A stretch of DNA of 64,000 nucleotides from Pseudomonadota bacterium (GTDB lineage Bacteria; Pseudomonadota; Gammaproteobacteria; Burkholderiales; Rhodocyclaceae): NCBI GenBank assembly GCA_008501585.1, contig QQUN01000050.1:1-64000 (forward strand). Direction: 5' to 3'. Each line of letters begins with the position of its first letter. Within the stretch, counting starts at the first letter, position 1. The notes beneath the pieces are model-generated. The model did not search any database. It was not told the DNA's origin and worked only from the letters and a program-made list of their open reading frames with translations. Below, one piece after another: positions 1 to 8,912 of the stretch. The translations under genes and the position numbers were made by a program.

Positions 1-522
1 TTTCCCGGCCCTGGCGCGGGCGGGGCGCGCTGCCGGCCGGGGGGTCGCCAGCATGGACTTCATGCTGTTGTCCAGCAGGTCGCGGGAGAGGCTGAAGGCC
101 TGCTCGTACGCTGCACTGGCCCGGGCGAAACCGTCCTTGAGCGCATCGATCATGTCGTCCGAGGCGCCACGCGTGGGCGGGACCATCTCGCCGAGCTGGC
201 GCTGGAAGCTGTCGAACAGATCGTTCATGCGGCGGATCTGCAGCTTGCCGATGTCCGCCTGGGTCTTCATCAACACGGTATTGACCTCGCGGAAGTAATT
301 GCTCCCCTTCTCGACCTGTTGCGCCTGGCGCCGAAGCTGCGCCTCCAGGGCCGTATCCGACGCCGCCCCCTGGGTCTCTTCGGCCAGCGCCTGGATGAAT
401 TCGCCGTTGAGGCTGCCCAGTTCGCGCATGGCCTCGAGCGACAGATCGAGGATCGATTGCATTGCCTGGCCGTTGCCATTGGCCACTTCGGTCATTTTTT
501 CCATGTAGTGAATCGCGTTCAT
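1..522 (-). CDS. Phasin family protein, 3' end outside window
   Basis: The visible 174 codons start at an ATG at 522, preceded on the minus strand by an AAAGGA ribosome site, and stay open to the window edge, so the C-terminus is missing. The sequence is mostly amphipathic helix with Gln, Glu and Ala and no signal peptide (for example GSNYFREVNTVLMKTQADI and DLFDSFQRQLGEMV). It ends in an Ala/Pro/Arg-rich stretch that resembles the flexible tail of phasins. Phasins coat polyhydroxyalkanoate granules in the cytoplasm. The family call rests on composition and the helical pattern, not on a catalytic motif. A generic coiled-coil protein is the alternative. Confidence 0.7.
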   Translation of the reverse strand, partial: MNAIHYMEKMTEVANGNGQAMQSILDLSLEAMRELGSLNGEFIQALAEETQGAASDTALEAQLRRQAQQVEKGSNYFREVNTVLMKTQADIGKLQIRRMNDLFDSFQRQLGEMVPPTRGASDDMIDALKDGFARASAAYEQAFSLSRDLLDNSMKSMLATPRPAARPARARAGK

Positions 523-667
523 ACGGTGTGGTCCTTTGAACAAGGGGGAGAAATCTGGCAGACCGGGCGGCGCCAGCGCGGCCGGCGGTCGATGAAAATC
601 AAGAATGGCGGGGGGCGGCGTCAGGGCCGCGCTGACCCGCGGACACGCCGGGCGGACCCGAGCCCCA

Positions 668-1060
668 TCAGGCGGCCTGGTACAAGGCGGCCTCGAGGTG
701 GAGGCGCCGGCAGTCGGGCCGAGGGGGATTCAGGCGGGCCACGCCGGGATTGCAGGACGGGGCCGGGAGCAGACCGAGCGCCTGGGCGCTGGCCAGGAGG
801 AAGCGGGCATTGTCCGAATCGGCGAACGGCCCGAACGCTGACAGGTTCATGCCGCGCCGGCGGCTCGCCTTTGCCACCGGGCCGGACATGACGAAATAGT
901 AGCCCGGCGCCATGCCGCCGGCCTTGCCGCCCGTCCGCCGCGGTGTCCAGCCGCTGCCGTCGGACGGCGTGATCCTGACGATCTGTCCGAATCGCTCTTG
1001 CACTGTGTTCTCCTCTGCGGCCATTTCGTTGATGGCCGTCTCGTCGATGCCAGATGGCAT
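668..1060 (-). CDS. Hypothetical protein, 130 aa
   Basis: An open frame of 130 codons runs from ATG 1060 to TGA 668. Codon use is good for this genome (G/C in most third positions), and the residues look like a real protein from about MAAEENTVQERFGQIVRI onward, including GYYFVMSGPVAK and NLSAFGPFADSDNARFLL. An in-frame ATG at 1024 is an equally possible start. Neither has a clear ribosome site, though a GGGG run precedes 1060. There is no signal peptide, membrane segment or motif I recognise. The gene stands alone between a phasin gene on the same strand and the promoter region of the sensor kinase. Its function is unknown. Confidence 0.5.
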   Translation of the reverse strand: MPSGIDETAINEMAAEENTVQERFGQIVRITPSDGSGWTPRRTGGKAGGMAPGYYFVMSGPVAKASRRRGMNLSAFGPFADSDNARFLLASAQALGLLPAPSCNPGVARLNPPRPDCRRLHLEAALYQAA

Positions 1061-1474
1061 CCCCCGCGCATCGCGCCCCCGCCAGCGTGCGGCGGACGGG
1101 CGCGTGCGCGACGATCTCCGTTTCGGCAGGCGTTGCCAAAGCGCCCCCGGCTGGGCCGGCCCGCCAGGGGCCTGCGCCGGTGTCGTGCTCCAGCTGAAAA
1201 CTCCGCGCCACCTTGCCGACACACCGCCCGGTGCGGATCGAGCGTCCCTCCTCCTCAAGCGGTACGACCCGGCCACCGGCCGTTCGTCGCCTTCTCGTGT
1301 CTTTGTGTGCCACGAATTATTCATGCCACCCCGTCATGCGTCTGTCGGTCACTTCCCTTTTTCGGTAGGAAATACCGCCATGCCGCGTCAGAAATATCTG
1401 ACAGGCGTCAGCGGCCGGGTGGCGTATAAAACAGATAAGGGGCCGGTAACAGCGGCGCGCTGAGGGGGAGCGAC
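1061..1474. other. Intergenic region without a convincing gene
   Basis: These 414 bases lie between the divergent hypothetical gene and the sensor kinase. Several long frames cross the region, but their Arg/Ala/Pro-rich translations look like GC-driven noise. The only structures I see are a short palindrome at 1388-1401 and a TATAAA-like stretch near 1425 that could belong to the kinase promoter. Confidence 0.5.
1388..1401. promoter_or_regulatory. Palindrome upstream of sensor kinase
   Basis: TCAGA-AATA-TCTGA is a perfect 5-bp inverted repeat with a 4-bp spacer, about 75 bases before the kinase start and close to a TATAAA-like element. It could be an operator for the kinase/regulator pair. 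No binding protein can be named from sequence alone. Confidence 0.3.
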
Positions 1475-3469
1475 ATGAGCAAGGCGTCGGACACGCAGCA
1501 TGGATCCGCCGTGCCAATGCAGCAGGCGGCCACGGGCGATCCGCTCGACAGCGCGCTGCAGGCGACCCGGCGCGACCTGGCCGAGGCCGAGGCGCGCTAT
1601 GCCGAATTGTTCGAGTTCGCGCCGGTTGGTTACCTGATCCTCAACGCCGAGGGGCGAATCGACGACGTCAACCAGACCGCCACTGCGCTGCTGGCAACGC
1701 CTCGCTCGCAGTTGCTCGGCCATCGACTGGCCGAGTTCATTGCGGCGGAAGATCGGGACCGGTGGCATCGCGTCCATGCCAGTCTCATGCAGTCGGCCGA
1801 GCGCCTGCACTGCGAGTTGCAGCTGTGCGTCCCATCGGGCGATTGCTTTTTCGCCCGGCTCGCCGGCGGCCAGGTGCGGCAGGCCGCCCCGGCACACACG
1901 CTGTGCATCGCCGTGACCGATCTGTCCGCCGTGCACCAGCTCGACAGCCTGCGCGAAAGCACGCTGCGCCTGAAGCTGGCCGTCGAGGCCATGTCAGGCG
2001 GGTTGTACGACTGGAACCGGCGCACCGGGCAGGTGTACTGGAGCAGCGCGCTGAAACATGTGTTTGGTGCGCACAACGGCGAACTGGGCCACGGACGTAG
2101 CTGGTGGCGCCACAATGTCCACCCGGACGATCTGCGCCAGATCCGGCCGGCGGTGCTCGCCGCCATCCGCAAGACCAGCCGCCGGCTGAGCATCGAATAC
2201 CGGATCCGAAGCATCGACGGCCACTGGATCTACGTGGCCGACCACGCCCATATCGAGCGCGATGCCCGCGGGCGGATCAGCCGCCTGGTCGGCACCTTGA
2301 TCGACATCTCGGCCAGCAAGGCGGCGGTCATCGCACAATCGCAGCAGAACGAACTGCTCGAGAAGAAGGTCGCCCTGCGTACCGCCGAAGCCGAGACGCG
2401 GGCGCGGGATCTGGCCGAAGCCGAGCGCTTTGCCCGCGGCATCATCGATTCGCTCTCCTCCCGCCTCTGCGTGCTCGACGAACATGGCGAGATCATCGCC
2501 ACCAACCGCCTATGGCGCGAGTTCGCCGACGCGCAATGCTCGGGCGCCGGCAAGCCACGCCCCGCCCGCCCGACCCGACCGAACGCGCCGCTGGGGGACT
2601 GGACGGCGCCGACCGACGCAGCGGTACGCCAGGCCATCGAGGACATGCTCGCAGACCGCCGCGGAAGCTATCAGATGGAGTACGAAAGCCGCGTCGAAGG
2701 CGAGATCCGCTGGTTCAACATGACGGTCACACGCTTTGCCGGCGAGGGCCCGGTGCGGCTGGTCATCCGGCACGACGACATCACGCCGCGCAAGCTGATC
2801 GAACTGGAACACGAACGCACCGCCCTGAAAATCAAGCAACTCGGCCGCCACCTGCAATCCGCCCGCGAAGCCCAGAGCGCACTGATCGCACGCGAGCTGC
2901 ATGACGAACTGGGCGCCAGCCTGACCATGCTCAAGCTGAGCCTGGCGACCATGGCCGAGGAGGCCGACCGCCTGGGCACCTTCGAAGGACGCTTCGCCGG
3001 ACTGGTCAAGCAGGTCGATTGCGCGCTGAAAGTGGTCAAGCGCATCTCGGGCAGCCTGCGCCCGGCGATGCTCGACACGCTGGGTCTGATCGCCACCATC
3101 CGCTGGTACCTGCCCCAGTTTTCCGACGCCACCGGCATCCCGACACGGCTGCGCCTGCCCGAGTACGTACGCTTGTCGGATGCCGCAAACATCATCGTCT
3201 TCCGCATCATCCAGGAAGGACTGACCAATGTCGCCAAACATGCCGATGCCACCCGGGCCTGGGTCCATGTCCAGAAACACCGCGGCCGGCTGCTGGTCCA
3301 TATTGCCGACAACGGCAAGGGCATCAGCGACACGTCCGTCCACCGCCGGGACGCCTTCGGCATCGTTGGCATGCGCGAGCGGGCGCAAAGCGTCGGTGGC
3401 GAGCTGGCCATCGTCTCGCGGCGCGCCGGCGGCACACGGCTCTCGCTGTGCATTCCGATCAACAGCTGA
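1475..3469 (+). CDS. PAS-domain sensor histidine kinase, NarX/DegS type
   Basis: This 664-aa cytoplasmic kinase has three PAS modules, at about residues 40-150 (AELFEFAPVGYLILNAEGRI), 165-280 and 320-440. A HisKA_3 dimerisation domain follows with the phosphoacceptor His476 in ARELHDELGASLTMLKLSL, then a HATPase_c domain with DNGKGI and GIVGMRERA. It has no transmembrane segment, so it should sense an intracellular cue. The ATG at 1475 follows a GAGGGGGAGCGAC ribosome site. The response regulator gene starts 45 bases downstream on the same strand and is the obvious phosphotransfer partner. The signal is unknown. Confidence 0.93.
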   Translation: MSKASDTQHGSAVPMQQAATGDPLDSALQATRRDLAEAEARYAELFEFAPVGYLILNAEGRIDDVNQTATALLATPRSQLLGHRLAEFIAAEDRDRWHRVHASLMQSAERLHCELQLCVPSGDCFFARLAGGQVRQAAPAHTLCIAVTDLSAVHQLDSLRESTLRLKLAVEAMSGGLYDWNRRTGQVYWSSALKHVFGAHNGELGHGRSWWRHNVHPDDLRQIRPAVLAAIRKTSRRLSIEYRIRSIDGHWIYVADHAHIERDARGRISRLVGTLIDISASKAAVIAQSQQNELLEKKVALRTAEAETRARDLAEAERFARGIIDSLSSRLCVLDEHGEIIATNRLWREFADAQCSGAGKPRPARPTRPNAPLGDWTAPTDAAVRQAIEDMLADRRGSYQMEYESRVEGEIRWFNMTVTRFAGEGPVRLVIRHDDITPRKLIELEHERTALKIKQLGRHLQSAREAQSALIARELHDELGASLTMLKLSLATMAEEADRLGTFEGRFAGLVKQVDCALKVVKRISGSLRPAMLDTLGLIATIRWYLPQFSDATGIPTRLRLPEYVRLSDAANIIVFRIIQEGLTNVAKHADATRAWVHVQKHRGRLLVHIADNGKGISDTSVHRRDAFGIVGMRERAQSVGGELAIVSRRAGGTRLSLCIPINS

Positions 3470-3514
3470 CCGGGTACCGAGCGCTTCCATTAACCTAGGG
3501 GAGACCTCCGCGAC

Positions 3515-4147
3515 ATGACCAACGTACTCATTGCCGATGACCATGCCGTGGTGCGCAGCGGCCTGCGCCAGTTCCTCGCCTCGACCACCGACCTGAAGAT
3601 CACCGCCGAGGCCAGCACCGGTCGGGATGTGTTGCAGCAGATCGGCCCCTCGAACTGCGACATCCTGCTGCTCGACATCAACCTGCCCGACCTGAACGGC
3701 CTGGAGGTGCTCAAGCGCGCCAAGCGCCTGCGCCCCGACCTGCCGGTGCTGGTGTTCAGCATGTTCACCGAAGACGAGTTCGCCCTGCACGCGCTCAATG
3801 CCGGCGCGTCGGGCTATCTGAACAAGGACAGCCCGCCAGCGCAGATCCTGCAGGCGCTGCGCACGGTGGCCAGCGGGCAGCGCTATGTCAGCCCGGCGCT
3901 GGCCGAAAAGCTGTTGAGCGGAAACCTCGCCAAGGCCAGGGCGCTGCTCCACGAGGCCCTGTCACCGCGCGAAACGGAAGTCATGCGCGCCCTGAGCCGG
4001 GGGATTTCGCTGACCCGCATCGCGCAGGAGCTCAATCTCAGTGTCAAGACCATCAGCACCTACCGGATGCGGGTGCTCGAAAAACTGAATCTGGGCAGCA
4101 ATGCCGACATCGCCCGCTACGTGATGGAGCACAAGCTGGACGCTTGA
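3515..4147 (+). CDS. NarL/FixJ-family response regulator
   Basis: The 210-aa protein has an N-terminal receiver (acidic pair Asp8/Asp9, phosphoacceptor Asp54 in LLLDINLPD, Lys near 104 in NKDSP). A C-terminal LuxR-type helix-turn-helix follows (LSPRETEVMRALSRGISLTR ... KTISTYRMRVLEKL). It pairs with the kinase just upstream, as NarX-NarL and UvrY/BarA-like systems do. The ATG follows GGGGAGACC. Its TGA stop at 4145 is also the first three bases of a dispersed palindromic repeat, which runs toward the convergent rpoS gene. Targets are not apparent. Confidence 0.94.
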   Translation: MTNVLIADDHAVVRSGLRQFLASTTDLKITAEASTGRDVLQQIGPSNCDILLLDINLPDLNGLEVLKRAKRLRPDLPVLVFSMFTEDEFALHALNAGASGYLNKDSPPAQILQALRTVASGQRYVSPALAEKLLSGNLAKARALLHEALSPRETEVMRALSRGISLTRIAQELNLSVKTISTYRMRVLEKLNLGSNADIARYVMEHKLDA

Positions 4148-4232
4148 GAACGTGTGAAGAAATCGTCGCGAGCAGGGCCGAGTGAGCCCCGCCGCCATCG
4201 GCACGCGCAGTCGATTTATCCACACGGTCTGA
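4145..4232. repeat. Dispersed TGA-flanked palindromic repeat, copy A (shortened)
   Basis: The 88-bp element starts TGA-GAACGTGTGAA, where TGA is the stop codon of the response regulator gene, and ends CCACACGGTC-TGA. It shares the left arm (AAATCGTCGCGAGCAGGGCC) and right arm (ATCGGCACGCGCAG, GATTTAT) with the 149-bp copies at 19282 and 23383. About 60 bp of the middle is missing, and the right terminal repeat has two changes. It lies between convergent genes and could act in transcript termination. Confidence 0.8.
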
Positions 4233-4235
4233 GGC

Positions 4236-4252
4236 GGCCGCTGGCAGCGGCC
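4236..4252 (-). terminator. Hairpin downstream of rpoS
   Basis: GGCCGCT-GGC-AGCGGCC is a perfect 7-bp stem with a 3-base loop, 8 bases beyond the rpoS stop. There is no U-tract, so it may work with the adjacent repeat or with Rho, or only protect the 3' end of the mRNA. Confidence 0.4.
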
Positions 4253-4259
4253 ACAAGGC

Positions 4260-5195
4260 TCAGAGCAGGGAATCCTTCGACATGCCGTGTCGCTTGACGA
4301 TGCGGCGCAACTGGCCGAGCGCTTCGAGCTGGATCTGGCGAACCCGTTCGCGGGTGAGGTTGAGCTGGCCGGCGAGTTCTTCGAGTGTCTGCACCTCGAC
4401 GCCGTCGAGGCCGTAGCGATGGCGCACCACCAGCCGCTGCTTGTCGTTGAGCATGTTGATCCACTCGCGGATCAGGCTCTCGACCTCCTGGTCGTGAATT
4501 TGCGCATCGGGCGGATTGACCTGGTCGTCGCGCAGGGACTCGCCGATGGAGAGCGAGGGGTCGACATCGAGCGGCGCATCGAGCGAGGCGGTGTGCTCGT
4601 TGAGCGCCAGCATGGCGCGCACCGTCTCTTCGGACTTGCCCAGCTCCCGCGCCACTTCCTCGACCAGCATGTCGCGCTTGCCTGCCGCCTCGACACGCCG
4701 GCAGGCCCGCAGCACCTGGTTGAGCTCCTTGACCACATGCACCGGAAGCCGGATGGTGCGCGACTGGTTCATGATCGCACGCTCGATGTTCTGGCGGATC
4801 CACCAGGTGGCGTAGGTCGAGAAGCGGAAGCCGCGCTCGGGGTCGAATTTCTCGAGCGCATGCATCAGGCCGAGGTTGCCCTCCTCGACCAGGTCGAGCA
4901 GCGGGATACCCCGGTTCAGGTAGTGCTTGGCGATGTTGACGACCAGGCGCAGGTTGCGCTCGATCATGATCTGGCGGGCTTCGAAGTCGCCCTTGCGCAC
5001 CCGGCGGGCCAGCGCGGCTTCTTCTTCGGCGGTGAGCAGCGGGTTGGCGCCGATGTCGTTCAGGTAGAGCTGGGTGACGTCGCTGAGAAACTCGCTCTCG
5101 AAGGACGGCGCCGGGGTTTCGACAAAGGCTTCGACCTCGGGCGGCAGATCCGGCGTTTGATCGTCAACTTCTTCGTTCAATGCCGGATCGTACAT
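4260..5195 (-). CDS. rpoS: RNA polymerase sigma factor RpoS
   Basis: This 311-aa group 2 sigma factor directs RNA polymerase to stationary-phase and stress genes. After an acidic N-terminus the visible regions are 1.2 ([17 protein letters not shown]), 2.1-2.4 ([51 protein letters not shown]), 3 ([17 protein letters not shown]) and 4.2 ([20 protein letters not shown]). The nlpD-rpoS order is the classical one. The nlpD stop codon TAG overlaps the rpoS ribosome site AGGAGG, so the two are translationally adjacent, and an rpoS promoter inside nlpD is likely by analogy with enterobacteria and pseudomonads. Confidence 0.98.
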   Translation of the reverse strand: MYDPALNEEVDDQTPDLPPEVEAFVETPAPSFESEFLSDVTQLYLNDIGANPLLTAEEEAALARRVRKGDFEARQIMIERNLRLVVNIAKHYLNRGIPLLDLVEEGNLGLMHALEKFDPERGFRFSTYATWWIRQNIERAIMNQSRTIRLPVHVVKELNQVLRACRRVEAAGKRDMLVEEVARELGKSEETVRAMLALNEHTASLDAPLDVDPSLSIGESLRDDQVNPPDAQIHDQEVESLIREWINMLNDKQRLVVRHRYGLDGVEVQTLEELAGQLNLTRERVRQIQLEALGQLRRIVKRHGMSKDSLL

Positions 5196-5207
5196 TCCTT
5201 CGCCCTC

Positions 5208-6146
5208 CTAGCGTTTGGGTAGGTATGTCAGCGGATCAACCGGTTTGCCTCTTCGACGGATCTCGAAATGCAATTTCGGTCGGTCCGCATCAGTCTGCCC
5301 AAGCTCGGCGATGGTTTGCCCCTGGGTGACCGTCTCGCCCTCTTTGACAAGCAGGTTCTTGTTATGTGCATAGGCGCTGAGGTAGTCAGCGTCGTGCTTG
5401 ATGATGACGAGTTTTCCATAGCCGCGCAAGCCAGCGCCCGCATACACCACGCGGCCGCCGGACGAGGCGCGAACAGGATCGCCGAGCTTGCCGGCAATGT
5501 CGATCCCCTTGGTCTCGCCGTTGGCGAAGGTGCTGACCACCTTGCCGCTGGCCGGCCACAGCCATGGCGAGCTGCCGGGTGCCGCCGGCGGCGGCGTGGC
5601 CACGCCTTCGGCGGCAGGCGTCGGCGCCGGTGCGCTCTTGGCGGCCGGGGCCGACGGCGTTTGCCGGATCCGCGCCCAGGCCGCGTCGGAGTAAGGCTCG
5701 ACGATGGCCAGCGGGCCGCTCTTGACGCCGCCGGTGGTGGCCGGCGCAGCGGCCTCGGGCGCAGGCGTGCTTGCCACCGGGGTGGCACCGATCGAGGGCT
5801 GCCCCACGGCCACCGGCGTGACGGTCACGCCGCCCGGCGGTGCCACACGGATGGTCTGCCCGACCGAGATCTGGTTCGGATCGGCCATCTGGTTCCATTC
5901 GGCCAGATCCTTGAATGTGTAACCAAATTTCTGCGCGATGCGATTGAGGGTGTCGCCGGGCTGGACGACATAGGTCGTCGGTTGTGCCGGCACCGCGCTG
6001 GCCGACTCGGGCGCCGGCACGTCACCGACGGTCTCGGGGGCCATGTTGCGATCGCTGACCGGTGCCGACATGTTGGCCGCACAACCGGCCAGGCCGAGCA
6101 CCAGCACTGAAAGGGCAATTCGAGAGACGCTTTGCATCATTGTCAT
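5208..6146 (-). CDS. nlpD: NlpD-like LysM/M23 lipoprotein, amidase activator
   Basis: The 312-aa outer-membrane lipoprotein has a signal peptide and lipobox LAGC (lipidated Cys22). A LysM peptidoglycan-binding domain lies at about residues 54-97 (TYVVQPGDTLNRIAQKFGYT), then a Pro/Ala linker and a C-terminal M23/LytM domain (GIDIAGKLGDPVRA, LSAYAHNKNLL, LHFEIR). The first zinc-ligand His of active M23 peptidases is not present before GID. This fits the non-catalytic NlpD/EnvC group that switches on cell-division amidases. The chosen ATG at 6146 overlaps the pcm stop (ATGA); ATGs at 6140 and 6137 are alternatives. Confidence 0.94.
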   Translation of the reverse strand: MTMMQSVSRIALSVLVLGLAGCAANMSAPVSDRNMAPETVGDVPAPESASAVPAQPTTYVVQPGDTLNRIAQKFGYTFKDLAEWNQMADPNQISVGQTIRVAPPGGVTVTPVAVGQPSIGATPVASTPAPEAAAPATTGGVKSGPLAIVEPYSDAAWARIRQTPSAPAAKSAPAPTPAAEGVATPPPAAPGSSPWLWPASGKVVSTFANGETKGIDIAGKLGDPVRASSGGRVVYAGAGLRGYGKLVIIKHDADYLSAYAHNKNLLVKEGETVTQGQTIAELGQTDADRPKLHFEIRRRGKPVDPLTYLPKR

Positions 6147-6808
6147 TCCGTACCACCGAGCAGAGGCACAAAGCGGACAGCATCCAGGCGGGTTTCGCGG
6201 AACTGCCGGCCCTGGCGCTCTACCAGGATCAGATATTGTTGTCGGCCACCGACCGGCACCAGCGCCCGGCCCTCCGGTGCCAGCTGCGCCTTGAGCGCCT
6301 CGGGCACTCCGTCGGCCGCCGCCGCGGCGCAGATGATGGTGTCGAACGGGGCCGCTTCGGGCAGGCCAAGCATGCCGTCGGCGTATTTCAATCGTACATT
6401 GGGCAGGCGCAAGTGTCGCAGGTTCACCCGCGCACGATCGAGCAGCGGGCGGATCCGCTCCACCGCATAGACATCGGTGCACAGGTGCGACAGCACCGCG
6501 GCCTGGTAGCCGCAGCCGGCACCGATCTCGAGTGTTTTGCCCATCTCGCGCCCCTCGCGCAGGATCTCGGCCATGCGGGCGACGATGAAGGGCTGCGAAA
6601 TGGTCTGCTGGAAGCCCAGCGGCAAGGCGGTGTCTTCGTAGGCGCGCGAGGCCAGCGCCTCTTCGACGAACACATGGCGCGGCACCTGCAACAGGGCGTT
6701 GAGCACCTTTTCGTCGCGCACGCCCATGTCGCGCACGCGGTCGACCATGCGCGCCCGCGCGCGCGTGGCCAGGGCCAGGTTCTGGGCCGGAGAGCGCACG
6801 CCGATCAT
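6143..6808 (-). CDS. pcm: Protein-L-isoaspartate O-methyltransferase
   Basis: The 221-aa protein is an AdoMet-dependent repair enzyme that methylates L-isoaspartyl residues in aged proteins. Family signatures are visible: [19 protein letters not shown] and [20 protein letters not shown] near the N-terminus, [11 protein letters not shown], and the AdoMet motif [17 protein letters not shown]. Both ends overlap neighbours by ATGA (surE upstream, nlpD downstream), the usual surE-pcm-nlpD-rpoS stress operon. Co-expression with rpoS fits a stationary-phase repair role. Confidence 0.97.
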   Translation of the reverse strand: MIGVRSPAQNLALATRARARMVDRVRDMGVRDEKVLNALLQVPRHVFVEEALASRAYEDTALPLGFQQTISQPFIVARMAEILREGREMGKTLEIGAGCGYQAAVLSHLCTDVYAVERIRPLLDRARVNLRHLRLPNVRLKYADGMLGLPEAAPFDTIICAAAAADGVPEALKAQLAPEGRALVPVGGRQQYLILVERQGRQFRETRLDAVRFVPLLGGTE

Positions 6809-7545
6809 GCCAGCCAGGCCTCCACCGACGCCATCTCGCTGGTGTGCGTCAGGTCGATCTGCAGCGGGGTGACCGACACATAACCGTCGGCGACGGCCTT
6901 GAAATCGGTGCCCTCGCCCGCGTCCTGCGCTTCACCGGCCGGGCCGATCCAGTAGATGGTCTCGTTGCGCGGCGACAGCCCCTTGATGACCGGTTCGGCC
7001 TTGTGGCGGCGCCCCAGGCGCGTCACCTTGATGCCCTTGAGGTCGCCATGCGCGCCCTCGGGCACGTTCACATTGAGCAGCACCGGCCGGCGCACCGGCT
7101 GGCGCTTGAAGCGCGCGGCCAGCTCGGCGGCCACCTGGGCGGCGGCAGAGAAATCCTGCGGGTTCTTGCTGACCAGCGACACGGCGATCGACGGCACGCC
7201 GAGCAGATAGCCCTCGGTGGCCGCGGCGACGGTGCCGGAATAGATGGTGTCGTCGCCCATGTTGGCACCGTGGTTGATGCCGGAGACGACCATGTCGGGC
7301 AGGGTATCGAGCATGCCGGTGACCGCCAGGTGTACACAATCGGTGGGCGTGCCATTGACATGGTAGAAGCCGTTGGCGCTGCGGCGCAGCGACAGCGGCC
7401 GGTCGAGCGTGAGGGAGTTGCTGGCGCCGCTGCGGTCGCGCTCGGGCGCCACCACGGTCACCTCGCCGACCTGCGCGAGGGCAGCGGCAAGCGCCTCGAT
7501 GCCGGGCGCAAAATAGCCATCGTCATTGCTGATCAGGATTCGCAC
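6805..7545 (-). CDS. surE: 5'/3'-nucleotidase SurE
   Basis: The 246-aa metal-dependent phosphatase of nucleoside monophosphates is close to the usual SurE length when started at GTG 7545 ([19 protein letters not shown]); longer upstream starts add residues unlike the family. Metal-site residues are visible in SNDDG (Asp pair), GASNSLT and the [21 protein letters not shown] motif. It heads the surE-pcm-nlpD-rpoS run, and its TGA overlaps the pcm ATG. The ribosome site is weak. Confidence 0.96.
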   Translation of the reverse strand: MRILISNDDGYFAPGIEALAAALAQVGEVTVVAPERDRSGASNSLTLDRPLSLRRSANGFYHVNGTPTDCVHLAVTGMLDTLPDMVVSGINHGANMGDDTIYSGTVAAATEGYLLGVPSIAVSLVSKNPQDFSAAAQVAAELAARFKRQPVRRPVLLNVNVPEGAHGDLKGIKVTRLGRRHKAEPVIKGLSPRNETIYWIGPAGEAQDAGEGTDFKAVADGYVSVTPLQIDLTHTSEMASVEAWLA

Positions 7546-7622
7546 GATCGCGTGTTCTCGCTTGCGGAGTGGGGGCGCAGCCCGCTGCGAGCCGGCGCCG
7601 GAATCAGCGCCGCAGTTTAGCA

Positions 7623-7659
7623 CAGGGCCCGTCGCGCCATCGCTGCGCGCAGGGCCCTG
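7623..7659 (-). terminator. Large hairpin after the CoA-transferase gene
   Basis: CAGGGCCC (7623-7630) pairs perfectly with GGGCCCTG (7652-7659), and the intervening bases can form a second GCGC stem. It sits 10 bases past the CoA-transferase stop and before surE. There is no U-tract, so termination is only inferred. Confidence 0.4.
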
Positions 7660-7668
7660 CGAGGTCGA

Positions 7669-8904
7669 TCAGACGATCTTGCGGGCGCGCAGATCGGCGC
7701 GGGCCGCGTCCGGCAGCGCCAGCACCTCGGCCAGCACGGCGTCGGTGTCGGCACCGAGCAGCGGCGGCGCATTGCGATAGCTCACCGGCGTATCCGACAG
7801 ACGGATCGGGCAGGCGACCTGCGGTGCCGTGCCGGCCAGCGGATGCGGCAGATCGACGCGCAGGCCGCGTGCCTGCACCTGCGGATCGTCGAACACGTCG
7901 GCCACGGTGTTGATCGGGCCGCAGGGTACGGCCAGCGATTCGAGCCGGGCGATCCACTCTGCGGTGCTGCGGGTGACGGTCAGCGCGTTGAGTCTGGGGA
8001 TCAGCTCATCGCGGTGGGCCACACGCGCCGCGTTGGTGGCGAACCGCGCGTCTCGCGCCAGCTCGGGCGCACCGGCACTTTCGCAGAAGCGGGCGAACTG
8101 CGCGTCGTTGCCGATGGCCAGGATCATGTAGCCGTCGGCGGTCGGAAAGTCCTGGTAGGGCACGATGTTGGGGTGCGCATTGCCCAGGCGCTGCGGCGCC
8201 CTGCCGCTGGTGAGGTAGTTCATGGCCTGATTGGCCAGGCAGGCGACCTGTACGTCGAGCAGCGCCAGGTCGATATGCTGGCCTTCGCCGGCGCGGAATC
8301 CGTCGCGATCACGGTAGGCGATGGCGGCCAACACGGCGTTGGAGGCATACAGCCCGGTGAGGATGTCAGTCAGCGCCACGCCAACCTTCATCGGCCCGCC
8401 GCCCTCGGCCGCGTCCGGCCGGCCGGTGAGGCTCATCAGGCCGCCCATGCCCTGGATCAGGAAGTCGTAGCCGGCACGCGGCGCGTAGGGGCCGGTCTGG
8501 CCGAAGCCGGTGATCGAGCAATACACCAGCTTCGGGTTCACTGCCCGCAGGCTGTCGTAGTCGAGGCCGTACTGCTTGAGACCGCCGACCTTGAAGTTCT
8601 CGATCACCACATCGCTCTTGGCAGCCAGGTCACGCACCAGCTGCTGCCCTTCCGGCGCGGTGATGTCGATGGTCACCGAGCGCTTGTTGCGGTTGGCGCC
8701 CATGTAGTAGGCGGCCTCGCTGGTCGGCTGACCGCTTTCATCGGCCAGGTAGGGCGGCCCCCAGTGGCGGGTGTCGTCGCCGACACCGGGGCGCTCGATC
8801 TTGATCACCTCGGCGCCGAGGTCGGCCAGGAGCTGGCTGGCCCACGGCCCCGCCAGGATGCGGGACAAGTCGAGCACGCGAAGATGTGACAGTGCGCCAG
8901 CCAT
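7669..8904 (-). CDS. CaiB/BaiF family CoA-transferase (probably glutarate CoA-transferase)
   Basis: The 411-aa family III CoA-transferase starts GALSHLRVLDLSRILAGPWA and carries typical segments LGAEVIKIERPGVGDDTR, GANRNKRSVTIDI, YDFLIQGMGGLMSLTG and VALTDILTG, the last holding the likely nucleophilic Asp. These enzymes move CoA between acyl-CoA and a free carboxylate. It lies 8 bases downstream of gcdH on the same strand. That suggests the substrate is glutarate, activated for glutaryl-CoA dehydrogenase as in the human SUGCT reaction. Substrate assignment is by context only. Confidence 0.88.
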   Translation of the reverse strand: MAGALSHLRVLDLSRILAGPWASQLLADLGAEVIKIERPGVGDDTRHWGPPYLADESGQPTSEAAYYMGANRNKRSVTIDITAPEGQQLVRDLAAKSDVVIENFKVGGLKQYGLDYDSLRAVNPKLVYCSITGFGQTGPYAPRAGYDFLIQGMGGLMSLTGRPDAAEGGGPMKVGVALTDILTGLYASNAVLAAIAYRDRDGFRAGEGQHIDLALLDVQVACLANQAMNYLTSGRAPQRLGNAHPNIVPYQDFPTADGYMILAIGNDAQFARFCESAGAPELARDARFATNAARVAHRDELIPRLNALTVTRSTAEWIARLESLAVPCGPINTVADVFDDPQVQARGLRVDLPHPLAGTAPQVACPIRLSDTPVSYRNAPPLLGADTDAVLAEVLALPDAARADLRARKIV

Positions 8905-8912
8905 GGTCAGCC

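Noticed and set aside
6143..6482. Longer N-terminal form of NlpD starting near 6482
   Set aside because: It would overlap most of pcm's 3' part and displace the signal peptide and lipobox; the start at 6146 with an ATGA overlap fits the family.
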